From Leishmania mexicana MHOM/GT/2001/U1103 (lineage: Eukaryota > Euglenozoa > Kinetoplastea > Trypanosomatida > Trypanosomatidae), in the NCBI RefSeq assembly GCF_000234665.1, contig NC_018329.1:124001-188000 (forward strand): a stretch of DNA of 64,000 nt, given 5' to 3'. Positions 29,623-40,255 of this stretch are shown here, in pieces. Within the stretch, counting starts at the first letter, position 1; every line of letters starts with the position of its first letter. The notes beneath the pieces were generated by a model. The model did no database searches and was not told the origin of the DNA. It worked only from the letters and a program-made list of their open reading frames with translations. A program made the position numbers and the translations under genes.

Positions 29623-30929
29623 GCGACTTATCTCTAACCCTCCCTAGGTGTGTGTCGCGGCTTCTTCTTGCTTGCGTGAGTGCTTCCTTTGTGCTTTCTC
29701 TCTCTATGGCGGAGCTGGCGCGATGTCAGACCCCTCTTCGAATCACATAACCAAAGATGAATTAGGATGCGGCGTCCTCTGCTTTCGATTGGCCGGTAAG
29801 TCCAAAACGATTGCGTCAGTGCGAGTCGGTGGTTTTCGCACCAGCTCCGCAGCCGTTTCTCTGCAGTGAATGAGGAGAACGGTACAGAGAGAGAGCGAAA
29901 GACTTACTGCACTGTGATCCTACCAGCCTTCTCGAGCTCCACAGTGTTCCTCCAGCTGCATGTGTTCATGAAGGTGGAGGTACGCACGTGTTGAGAGAGA
30001 AAGTCGCTTGGAACGGCGTCGATGTATGTGTTTCGCTGTGAATCTATTTTTATCTGCCGCGCGGCACCTGGATCAAAAAACTCGGCGGTCTTGTGGGGGA
30101 GGGGGGGGCACCGCCTCTGTGTCTATGTATGACGCCAGAGGCGCGCTCGACCTGCGTCGCGGTGCCAGCAACGGTGAGCACATAAAATCGACAGAAAAAG
30201 GACGCACGAGAAACAAGCCACCAAAGAGTGGATCATCGTCAGCACAGCGAGAGAAGACAAAACGACACCGCGTTTTGTGTCGCGCCTCTGCTCTCTCCGC
30301 TCCCTCGTCCACCATAACCGCCCCGCCCTCCGGGAGGGGAGGGGGGTGACGGAGGTGTTGTGCAGTGGAGTGGAAAAAGCCAAAGGACATGAGAGAGCGA
30401 GAGAGGCAGTCACTCAGGTGCGCCGAGGCGAGAGCGCGAGCGGAAGAAGACAAACGACAGCACGGGATCAGAAACCCGGTGCAGTTGTGCATCAACCCGA
30501 CCAAGGTGCCCCTTCATCATCCACTTGAGGTTGGATGACGGCACAGGGGATGGGGCAGCACATCCTTGTTTCGGGGAGTGTATATGCGAAAGTTTGTGTG
30601 TCTGGGTAACTGTGTGCTCGTCTCGAGAGACACACACACATGCGCACTTGCGCACAGAGGAGAGGCAAAGAAAGGCACGACCGGACTCCACTCTCACACG
30701 CACAGATGATCTAGTGCAGCCGCGGTGGTCCGTGCACAGGCCCGCTTTTTTCCTTGTTTTGCCTTCTTTCGTACCGCGGCCGTCACGAATGCAGTCCCTT
30801 TTCTGACGCTGTGTTGGGCGTGGACTGAATTATTTGAATTATTTGTGGAGGAGGGGGGCGCGTGTGTGAGTGGATCAAGTTTCTAACGCGAAACGGAACG
30901 TACTTCTTTGATGCGGTTTTCCTTCTTTT

Positions 30930-30949
30930 TTTTTTTTGGGGGGGGGGTA
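30930..30949. repeat. Homopolymer T/G tract
   Basis: A run of about twelve T followed by about ten G, then GGT-containing sequence; in the minus-strand transcript this reads as C-run then A-run. Confidence 0.8.
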
Positions 30950-31044
30950 TGGTGGACAGGGATGAAGGAGAGGGGAAGAGACGAGAGGCCAAGGCGTCGT
31001 ACTTCGATGGATGCGTAACTCTGTTTGCCTGTGTCTGTCCGTAA

Positions 31045-31069
31045 GTGTGTGTGTGTGTGCGTGTGTGCA

Positions 31070-31101
<32 letters not shown>

Positions 31102-31102
31102 G
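31045..31102. repeat. (GT)n microsatellite, arm of an inverted pair
   Basis: About 58 bp of GT repeat with a CATGCGCACG interruption. It is complementary to the (CA)n tract at 31201-31241 roughly 100 bp away. Confidence 0.9.
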
Positions 31103-31200
31103 TCTTTTTTTTCTTAGAAGGTCTGCCGTCCCCTTTTGTTACTTTTTTCTCCGTTTTCTTTTTGTGTGTGTGTGGCGCGTTGGTGTCCTTCGCGAAGTCA

Positions 31201-31241
31201 CGCACACACCTGCACGCACACACACACACACACACACACAC
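31201..31241. repeat. (CA)n microsatellite, arm of an inverted pair
   Basis: About 41 bp of CA repeat, complementary to the GT tract at 31045-31102; single-stranded DNA or RNA across both could fold into a long hairpin. Confidence 0.9.
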
Positions 31242-31479
31242 CTGCAGACAGAGAGACAGACAACATACCACAACAATATTGTCCGTGCTGTAGTTCTATC
31301 ATCACAAGAAGATAAAGAAGAGAGAGCCCACATCGCACGCACAGCACACACACAACGAAAATCAAAGTTAGGAGGAAAAAAAGGAAGACAAGACCGGAAA
31401 TAAAATTTTAAAACAGAACGGAAACGAAACATAAAATCAAAATGAAAAGGAGAAGGATCGCCCTCCGCACCACCCACTC

Positions 31480-31545
31480 CACCCCACCCCACCCCTCCCC
31501 TCCCCTCCCCTCCCCTCCCCTCCCCTCCCCTCCCCTCCCCTCTCC
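31480..31545. repeat. (CCCCT)n pentanucleotide repeat
   Basis: CCCCA units lead into about ten perfect CCCCT units. On the transcribed sense (minus) this is repeated AGGGG, which has quadruplex-forming potential. Confidence 0.92.
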
Positions 31546-33030
31546 TCGCCATCCGTCCAATGTGTATTCGGACAGATGTGGGAGAAGGAGAGGCGGGGGG
31601 TGAGGTGCGTGCGTGTGTGTGGGCGAGGTGCGACGGATGAGAGCAAGAAGAGTGAAAGGCTGAGAAGGGGAGGGAGAAAGGGGGAACAGTCTTTTGAGGT
31701 GCGGGGTGGAGGAGACGGCGGGCAGAGAAGGAGCAGTCGCGCAAGAATGAAGCACACAAACCGAAAACACAAAACGAAAGAAAACAAGTGCCGTTGCGTC
31801 CGCAGTCGTCCATCCAATACGCTGCCTGACTACCGGATCCCTCCCACGTCCTTCGAAAACCCACCCGCATCTATCTTGCTCGCACCGCGCACGATGTAGG
31901 CAGGCGTGTAAGTGCATGCAAGTCTCCTTGCCTCATCGCCTCTCCGAGTGGGTGTACGTGGGGTGTGCTGGCGCCGCTGTTTTCGCTCTTCTCCGCTTCC
32001 CTCCTGCTTTTTGTGCGGAGATGGTTTCCTTTTCGTAGCGGAAAATCCCCGGCACAGCAACATGGACTACGCGGTCGCTATACACACGCACACGCGCACA
32101 CGCATGCGGAGAGACGGGCAGACGAACGAAAAAACAAAGAAGTTAGGCGAGACGAGCAAGAGAAGCAAAGTGGGCACGGGCGACAATGCGGAAGAAAGGA
32201 GGGGTCGCCCTATCCGCAGGAGCTGGGGGAAGTGAACTGCCTGGCAGCTTGATGAGCACGCACCACGCCGAGCGTGGTGTGCCTATGAGAATCTGTGGCG
32301 GTGAGAGAGAGGAGAGTGTCGGACAGATGCGCTATTCTCAGGGGGAGGCAAAACACCGTAGCCGTTCTGCGAGCTGAAATCGCTTCTCGCCTTACGCCGC
32401 AGTCACCCCGCAACGGCGGCGCTGATTGCACATACAAACAGACAGAGAGAAAGCGATGCAGGATCGGCAGAAGCACAGGCGCTGTGTAGTGCGTCAAAGT
32501 ATCCACACCCACACACGCCAGCATGCGTCCACGGCAAATCCTCAGAACGCGCAACAGTGTAAGGCAGTGTAGAACAGTGCGCGTGCGTGTGGGGCGGGGA
32601 GATGAGGGAGAAAGATGGAAGGAGAGCGTGAAGGCACACACACGCATGCGGCGACAAAAATAAAAGAGCGCCTCTTCCCACCTCCCTCCCTCCCCCAAGC
32701 CGCTCATCAGCTTTTCGGCACGAAAAAGTGTCTTCAGTGCTGCAGACGAAGGAGGAGAACAGGACCAACGAATGAAAGGAAAAAGAAGAAAAAGAGGGTC
32801 AAAGGTCACGCACGCACGCACACACACATGCGCACGTCAGCTGCATACTCGTGTTCGTCACCACGCACGCATAGCACCACCACCACACACACACACGCGC
32901 AGTAATAAAGAGCGCAAACGAACAAGACAAGGTAAAAAAAGGTCGAGGTTCGTGCACATTGCTCCGAGGGTAGCTCATTGCCTTTGGCTTTTCGGGAGGG
33001 AAGGAGGGAGGAGCTGGTGCCGACGCGGGC

Positions 33031-33069
<39 letters not shown>
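33031..33069. repeat. (GT)n microsatellite
   Basis: About 39 bp, nearly perfect GT repeat. Confidence 0.9.
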
Positions 33070-35148
33070 GGCGTTGTGTGCGTGCGTGCGGGTAGAGGTA
33101 TCCGTCTTACTTCACGGACGATGCTGAGGCAGCACAACAAACTTAAAAAAAATGGCGGCCTGCTTTTTGTTTCGCTCTGCACGAAAGCATTTCTGGGCAT
33201 ACGCGTGCATGTAAATGTGCACGTTTTTTGTTCGGCTCTGTTTCGTCGTGCATGCGACGATGCGTGAGTGCCTGTCACTACAGCACCCTTTCTTCTCTCA
33301 GCCAGCAGGGGGTGGGAGAAGAAGGACGATCAGTGGCGCACACACACACACAAGCACATACATGTGTATACGCCAGCACGCGCACACACGCGTTACACCG
33401 AGAAATCAGATTGCGGAGAAAAGGAAAGAGGCGAGACGAAACGGAGGAGGAGGGGGAGGAGGAGGGAGGGCAGGGGAGTTTGTCGGGGGAGACTCTGCAC
33501 AAAATGAGGGTTTCTCACACGAAAGCCACAGAGAGGCAATGAGGAAAGGCGGAGGAGGAGGGGGAGGGCAGGGGAGGGCAGGGCAGGGCAGGAACAGAGA
33601 AACCCCATACACAATACAAGTAAATCATATCATGTGTACAGACACACCCATACACACACGCATACATACGTACATACAAGCACGCCTGCATGCGCCGCTC
33701 CCACCCCGTCCCACTCACACCTACGGAGACAGTGAAGGGAGGGGGAGGTGCACAGACGACCAAATGGAGGTACGCACACACACACACGCTCTCTCATGGA
33801 GGGAGGGAGGGGGCGGGGGCAAGAAAGGGTGTGCGTGGGTGTATGTGTGTGTGTGTGCACGGCATGAAGTCAGACACACAAAGACAACAGAAGCAAACCA
33901 AGATGAGCCATCTACAAACTACTAAACGACAGAAACCAAGAGAGAACTCATAAAGATGCAACGAAAGGAGGGTAGCGGCGAGGACGGGGGAGGGGTCCAG
34001 CATGGGTCTTGAAGGAATGCACTCCCGTTCTTTTCTTTCGTTCTTTCGTTGTCCTTCATGTTGTGCCTCCGTTATGCGCGTACACCTCTCTTTATCGGCA
34101 TGTGTGTGTGTGTGTGTGTGTACCTGTGCTGGAGGCGGAGGTCTGGAGGAAGAGAGATAAGAGAGAGGAGGGAGGGGAAGCGAGGCGCACTCGTGTTTCT
34201 CTTTTTTTTCTATGCAATCTATCCCCATCGACTCGCTCTCATCCTCTTCTCCATTATTTCCGCATTTTCTTTTTTATCTTTGCTACTCCTGTCGACCGCC
34301 ACGCCATACAAACACACGCGCATACACACACGATCGTCATAACGCGCACGCAGAGGAGCGCAAGCGCGCGCTCGCTCGCTGATAAAGACAAGCATACTCG
34401 CAGAGAGAGAGAGACAGAGAATGCTTAAGACAGCATAAAACAAAGACCACCAGGAGAATGAGGAGCAACGGAGAACACATGCACACTCACACACGTCGAG
34501 TTACACAAGAGCACACGCAGATCATCACAATCACCGTTTATCGAATCTTTGTTGTTGTTGTTCGGCTCCTCCATCCTTTTCTGATTTTTTCCCCATCACC
34601 CTCTCGCGTTTCTTTCTGCGATCTTGTGTACGTCTGTGTCCGTGTGTGTGTGCATGTCTGTGCACAAGGCGCCTACAGAAGACACACACACACACACTGC
34701 CTCCGCTGCAGATCTTTGGCCTCCCCCTCCCCTGATGCTAGTGGCGCAGGGGCCCCTACAAGAGCTTGGCCACACCCGCGCGCCACCGGAGAAGAACCGA
34801 GACACGAGCTGCGTGGTGATGGCCAGAGACGGCGGTGAGAAGGCGAGAGGGGAAGAGAGCAGCAAGGAATAAACAAAGACGCACACAGACTGAGAGAAGG
34901 CAATCGCGCACAACGTGAACCGCTTCAAAGGATGTGGCCAGCAGGGACCACAAGGAAGGCACAGAGAAGGCGAGAGATCAATGAATAATGTGTCGTTGCA
35001 CTGCGAAACCTGCGCGAAAAAAAAAGAAGCACAAATGAGACTCAAGACAAGATAAGGAGGCGACGGAAAATGCGTGAATACGTGTGGGAGCTACACCGAC
35101 CCAAAAAATCAAGAAGCCGGAAAAGAAAAGACATCAAGACAGATGATC

Positions 35149-35169
35149 ATGGTGGTGGTGGTGGTGGTG
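35149..35169. repeat. (GGT)n trinucleotide repeat
   Basis: Seven tandem units in non-coding spacer. Confidence 0.85.
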
Positions 35170-36768
35170 CAGGCACGTGGGCCAAGCACGAGCCTAAGAG
35201 ACGGATAGGGAGGTGGCGATGATGGTGCGTAATCGGGAGATGAAGGGAGATGCGCCACTCAATAGGCAGTGCAGCAGAATCTCCCTGGGCAACCCCACGT
35301 GTGTCTCTCACCGCTGGGCCAAACAAGAACGAAAGAAATGAAGAGATGACCGATTCACCTGCCCAAGGAAAGACACAAAGACACGCTCACACTCACTAAC
35401 TGGAAAACGCTACCGAGAGAGAGAGATAGACAGTCGCTGCCCCGCCGCGCACACTCACTCACTCCAGCGAGTCGGTGAGGATTAGGGAGGGGACCGAAAG
35501 TAGCTACAGGGTGAGTGTGAGTGTGTGCATGTGTGCTACTTTTTTGTTCTTCGCTTGCCTTTCCGTTTCCTTCTGCCTTCTTTTTTTTTCATCTTCTGCG
35601 CAGACATGTCAAGTGGAACGAACAGAAGAAGAGCCAAGCCAGCAACCAACCAAAACACAAAATGGCCCAGGGAGAGCGCGCGCTTCGCACACATACACGC
35701 GCGCGTGAATAAGAACAAAGCGAAGCAAACTGAGGAGGGAGAGAGTGAGACAGTGAGAAAGCACGCTGCGTGGTCAGGAATATGCTGTAAAACGAGTGAG
35801 AGAACGAAGGAAAGAGAGAAACCAAACAATCACAAGCGGCGAAGGCGAGACAAAGTGGCTGGGCGGGGAGGGAAGCACGAAACCACTTCGCCCCGTCCAT
35901 GGCTATGGATGAAACGCGACCCATCACCGTTGTCTGCGGGTGTGCTCGTATGAGGGCGTGTCAGCGTACGTGTCGTAGCAATGATAAGCCTGTGCGAGAT
36001 TGGCGCGCCGCATCGTCACCCTCCCCCCTTCCCCTTCCCCTCATTTTCTCAACCACGAACGACAGAGACGAAAAAGGAGGCAGAGACGTCTGCGCAGACA
36101 CTGAGACACGCGCGCGCAACCAAAAACTATATACATACATAGCGCTGAGCTCCATAACGCGCACCCAAGACACATGCCGCCGACCGCAACCCGTGCCCAC
36201 ACGCGGATACAACGTGTGTGCCTGATTCAATATTCTCTTTTCTTTCTTCCCTTCGACTTTCGATGATGATCAACATTCCTTTTTGGTTGTTGCTGTTTCG
36301 AATTCTTTTCTTCCCTTGCTTATTAGAGCTCAGGTGATGCGGCACGACACGTGCCACATCACGGCAAGCCAAACTCCTTACCCATCACCCACCGTCCCCC
36401 ACCCCTGTCACCCCTCCTCGACCCCTCTCCCGTAAGACGTTCTCCCTCCCGCTCTCCTACAGCAAAACAAAAACATAAACCCGCAGAGGGAAAAAAAGAG
36501 AGAGACGCTGACATGTGCGCAAACGGCGTCCCACCAACACGGAGAGAACGAAAAAGGGACATAGAAACGGGCTCCCCGTCTGACTCCGCCCACGTCCTGC
36601 TAACAACCTTCGCCGTCAGCACATCCGGCAGCGCGGAGCCGAAGTGTGTTCCTGCAGGCCCTTGGACAACCATCACCTCGTCACGCAACACACAGCGGTG
36701 CTCGCGCGGCCTCGGGCCTCGAAGAATCGTGACATCGAGCACACCAACAAAAAAAACAGTGGCACGAA

Positions 36769-37247
36769 ACCGCCGCGACTTACTGGCGAGGCTGCTGTCC
36801 CGGCTGCTGCATCATGTACTGCTGCTGCATCGCCATCATCTGATGCTGCGCGTACGGGTTCGCCTGCGGGTAGCCGGCAGCGAAGTTGCCACCGTAGTAC
36901 CCCATGTTCGCAGCAGGGTTCGCGTTCTGCTGCGGGTTGTAGTTGCGCTGGCGCTGGTTGCCCGACGCCGCAAGCGCCACCTTCAGGCGCTTGTTCAGGA
37001 TGTTGAACCCGTTCAGCTCGTTCACAGCCTGCTGCGCGGACGCCGCGGAGTGGTACTTCACGAAGCCGTAGCCGCGGCTCTGGCGCGTCTCGCGGTCGCA
37101 CACGATCTTGACGCCCTCGATCGGGCCAAATCGCTCGAACAGCTGGCGGAGCTGCACCTCATCGACAGTGGTGGGGATGTAGTTCACCATCAGGTTACGC
37201 AGTGCCTCCGGCTCGGGGTTGTACACCTGCTGCGGCGGCTGCTGCTG
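36769..37247 (-). repeat. 479-bp block identical to the right UBP copy
   Basis: Base-by-base reading shows identity with 46347-46825 over 479 bp, including all third codon positions, the stop codon and about 11 bp beyond it. Sequence on both sides is unrelated. Confidence 0.88.
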
Positions 37248-37304
37248 GAGCTGCTGCTGCTGCTGCGGGGGCTGCTGCTGAGGAGGGGTCATCTGCTGAG
37301 ACAT
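36780..37304 (-). CDS. UBP-type single-RRM RNA-binding protein (left copy)
   Basis: This 174-residue protein has a Gln/Pro-rich N-terminus, one RRM at about 37-112 (RNP2 LMVNYI at 38-43, RNP1 RGYGFVKY at 77-84), and a Gln/Asn/Gly/Met-rich tail ending GQQPRQ. This matches the trypanosomatid UBP1/UBP2 family, small RRM proteins that bind U-rich 3' UTR elements and affect mRNA stability in T. cruzi and T. brucei. From residue 20 to the stop it is identical to the copy at 46358-46861; only the N-terminal Gln/Pro region differs. Which copy is UBP1 and which UBP2 cannot be settled from the sequence. Start at 37304 (MSQQM); Met5 is an alternative. The upstream in-frame extension runs through low-complexity 5' UTR and is rejected. 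Confidence 0.92.
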   Translation of the reverse strand: MSQQMTPPQQQPPQQQQQLQQQPPQQVYNPEPEALRNLMVNYIPTTVDEVQLRQLFERFGPIEGVKIVCDRETRQSRGYGFVKYHSAASAQQAVNELNGFNILNKRLKVALAASGNQRQRNYNPQQNANPAANMGYYGGNFAAGYPQANPYAQHQMMAMQQQYMMQQPGQQPRQ

Positions 37305-37400
37305 GTTTACGGAAGTGAAGTGGGTTAGTGTGGAGGAGGAGAGAGGGAGAGAGATGGAAATCGGGAGGATTGGCGGAGGCGAAAAAGGGGCGGCACGACG

Positions 37401-37460
37401 CTGGGCGAGAAATGAGGTGGAAAAGGCGAAAATACAAACAAAAAAGAAGAGAGCAAAGAA
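37401..37460 (-). promoter_or_regulatory. Putative trans-splice acceptor for left UBP copy
   Basis: A long minus-strand pyrimidine stretch (TCTCTTCTTTTTTG and more) ends in TTTCTCGCCCAG, with AG at 37402-37401. No other AG occurs before the ATG at 37304, leaving a 96-nt pyrimidine-rich 5' UTR. Confidence 0.55.
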
Positions 37461-38280
37461 TCTGCCAATAATTGGGTGTACGTGCATGCATGTATACGTG
37501 TGGGGGGGGGTCGGAGGAGGAAGTGGTGTAAAGGTGTGAGAGTGGCGGGGGATAGAAGTGGTGCACATACGACAATGTATGCACACACAGACGCATGTAC
37601 GTGCAACGAACATGCGTCAAGCGAGGAAGAGTGGGCAACGCGAAGCCAAAAGAAAAAGGGGAAACAGAGGCAAGGCGTGGGGGATGAGTGTAGAGGCAGA
37701 GGAAAGAGAGACGCATAAGGCAAAGAGCAACTGTAGTACGACAGTGCAAGATCCAGCACTCGCGGCGGGGTCTGTGTGTCTGTGTCTGTGTGTACGTGCG
37801 TCTTGCGTGCACGTAGAGACCACACAGTATGGCACAGCATGGGCGCACGTGCAAGAGACAACGACGTTGCTTCTTTTTGCTTGAGACTTCTCTTGGCTGC
37901 TGCGGACGCTTCGTCATGCCACTCCTCAGCAAGCCTACACACACGCGCGCGCATCACACACACGCACATATGCCAAGCAACGCTTTGGAACCAGAGAGCG
38001 AAGAAAAAAAGAGGATGAGAGGAGGCGGCCACGGGGCAGAGACCTGTCATCCCAACTCGTGAAATCATTCCACGCCAGTCTTCGCTTCTTCATTCATCCT
38101 CTCTCTCCTGCTTCGGCTGTCCATATGTTTGTATGTGTCTGTGCGTGCGTGCGTGTGCGCATGTGTAATGACGACTGCTGCAACCACTACGTTCACAGAA
38201 GTTTGTTGGTTTCGTTTCTTTCATCTCTCCTTCCTCCCGTTGTTTTGACTTCTATCGTGGACAGAGCCACTCACGTGCTT

Positions 38281-38302
38281 GCAGGCAGGCAGGCAGGCAG
38301 GC
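38281..38302. repeat. (GCAG)n tetranucleotide repeat
   Basis: Five tandem GCAG units in non-coding spacer. Confidence 0.85.
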
Positions 38303-40234
38303 CACACACGGACACCACATCTGAAACAAGCGACTTGGCTGATTTATTAATTTCACATGCACGCACGAGAAAGAGGTTCATAAACAGGCAAAGCAAAAAA
38401 AAACACAGGGTGAACAATCCTACTGTTTGCGTGTATACGAATGCACAGATGCGTACGCGAACGGCTGTGTTCGTGTGTCTTGGTGGGTGGATGCGTGTGT
38501 GCGCGTGTGTGTGTATCGATGATTGCCGGGTTCTTGTTTTTCTTCGAGCACTTTGGCGGTTTGTGTGTTTGTGCGTGTGTGTGGAGGTGGGGTGTCAGCT
38601 GAGCGCACCGAAAAAAAAATGAGAGAGGAGAGTGGAGTCAAAACAATGACCACCCGCTCGACCCCATCCCCCACCACCGCAGTCGTTTTCTTCGGCTTTT
38701 TTCTTCTTTCATGCCTACCTTCACACAAAAGGCGTGCATGACGGCGCAAGTGTCGTCAAGCTGCTCCTGCACAAACGCCCAAGGCAGTACCAACCACAGC
38801 ACCAACAAGAAGAGCGCAGGTTCTCTACAAAGGAAAAACTCTCGCAGACACATGAACATCGTCATCATTCGTGGAGCACAAGCTTGCAGGCGAAGATTAA
38901 GAAAAAAAGAAGAGGAAAGAGAGCAAACCCAAAAAAAGGAAGTGGAGGAGCACACACACGCACGCACGCACGTACGTACGCATGCACACTGGAAAAAAGG
39001 GGGGAAACGTTGCTCTTGTCTCTTCTTTTTGGGGGAGAGGGAGGGAGGGAGGGAGGGGAGGAGGCAATCAGAAAGCGTCTGGAGCGTAGCCGTGTTGTCC
39101 TTCTTTTTTTCTTCGCTTTTTCCTCTCGTTCCTTTTCTTCTGTTGTTTTTTTTTGTGGTGTGTGCTGCCGTGGCGGCTCGACATGTTTCGCCCCTTCTGT
39201 TGTCGTTTTTCTTTTTCGTTTCTGTCTGTGTGTGGTGTGGGTGGGTCGGTGTGGGTGCTTTCGAAACCTCGCATGTGCGTAAGTATGCTCATATGTATGT
39301 GGGTGAGCTACACCCGCCTTGGTGTGAGAGGTGTACGGCCCGATGCGCACAGACACAGACACCACGGCAACACGAGCACCAACGCCAACCAGTAACGCAA
39401 AAGACAACAGAAGCGAACAAGACACACGTCATCACCAAGAACAGATCGAGAAGAAAAAGAGGAAGACGTGCGGGGGGAGGGGGGAGGGGCAGCGACACAC
39501 GTAGAGGGAGAAGAGTGTGCTCATCTCGCCTCCCCCCCCCTCTCCACTGCACCGCCCCCTTTTTTTTGCTTGTTCAGTCTCACTTCGTGCTCGCTCTCGC
39601 TCTCGCTCTCCCTTGTAAAGTTTTTTTTGGTCGTTTCTTTGTTGAGAAGGAGAGAGGGAAAAAGGAGGGCCTTTTTTTGTAGTCGTCGTTGCTGCTCTTC
39701 TTCGCTTTCGCTTGCATCATCATCCTACATTTATTTATATATAAATAAATCAGCCACGAGGGAGGACGAGTCCTCTTCTTCTTTATACTTCAGGTCTTCG
39801 TTGATGCGACGCGTGAGCCTTTGCGTGCTGAATCTGTGAACGGGTCTCTTTCTTTCTTTTTTTGAAGAGGGGTGAGGGAGGGAGGGAGGGGTTCACCACA
39901 TTCGCCACGATTGTTTCGGTTGTTGTTTTCTTTGTCTTTGTTTCCTATAAAGTTGTCTTGCCTTGCCCCCCTCCGCCACTGCCAGCATCATTCGGGTGCC
40001 CCCACCCCACCCCACCCCTTTCCCGCTTCTCCGTTTTGTTCTTTTTTTTGGCCCTTGTAGTGCCTGGCCTCGTACTTTCCATTTCTGTATCCCTTCTTCT
40101 TTTTCTCTCTTGGCCTCCTCTTGTTCTCTGGTGCACGCCTTTGGTGGCTGTGTACATCGGCTGGCGGGGGGCGGGAGGAAGGGAGGGGAGAAGCACGCAA
40201 GGCCACGCGTAACACGCGAGATAGAGGAAGAAGA

Positions 40235-40255
40235 ATATATATATATATATATATA
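40235..40255. repeat. (AT)n microsatellite
   Basis: About 21 bp of alternating A and T within GA-rich spacer. Confidence 0.9.

Larger units (their letters stand above)
29623..36779. other. 7.2 kb gene-free spacer, probable long 3' UTR of the left UBP gene
   Basis: No frame has credible protein content; the longer ones translate simple repeats. The region holds (GT)n, (CA)n, (CCCCT)n, (GGT)n, GA-rich and T-rich runs. In transcription order it follows the RNA-binding protein gene at 37304-36780, so most of it is expected to be that mRNA's 3' UTR, with the left end supplying the 5' side of the IQ-motif gene. An unannotated small RNA or short gene cannot be excluded. Confidence 0.6.

Noticed and set aside
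31139..31917. Minus-strand frames encoding Arg-Gly-Glu repeats
   Set aside because: Direct translation of the AGGGG repeat; open in several frames at once, as expected for a simple repeat.
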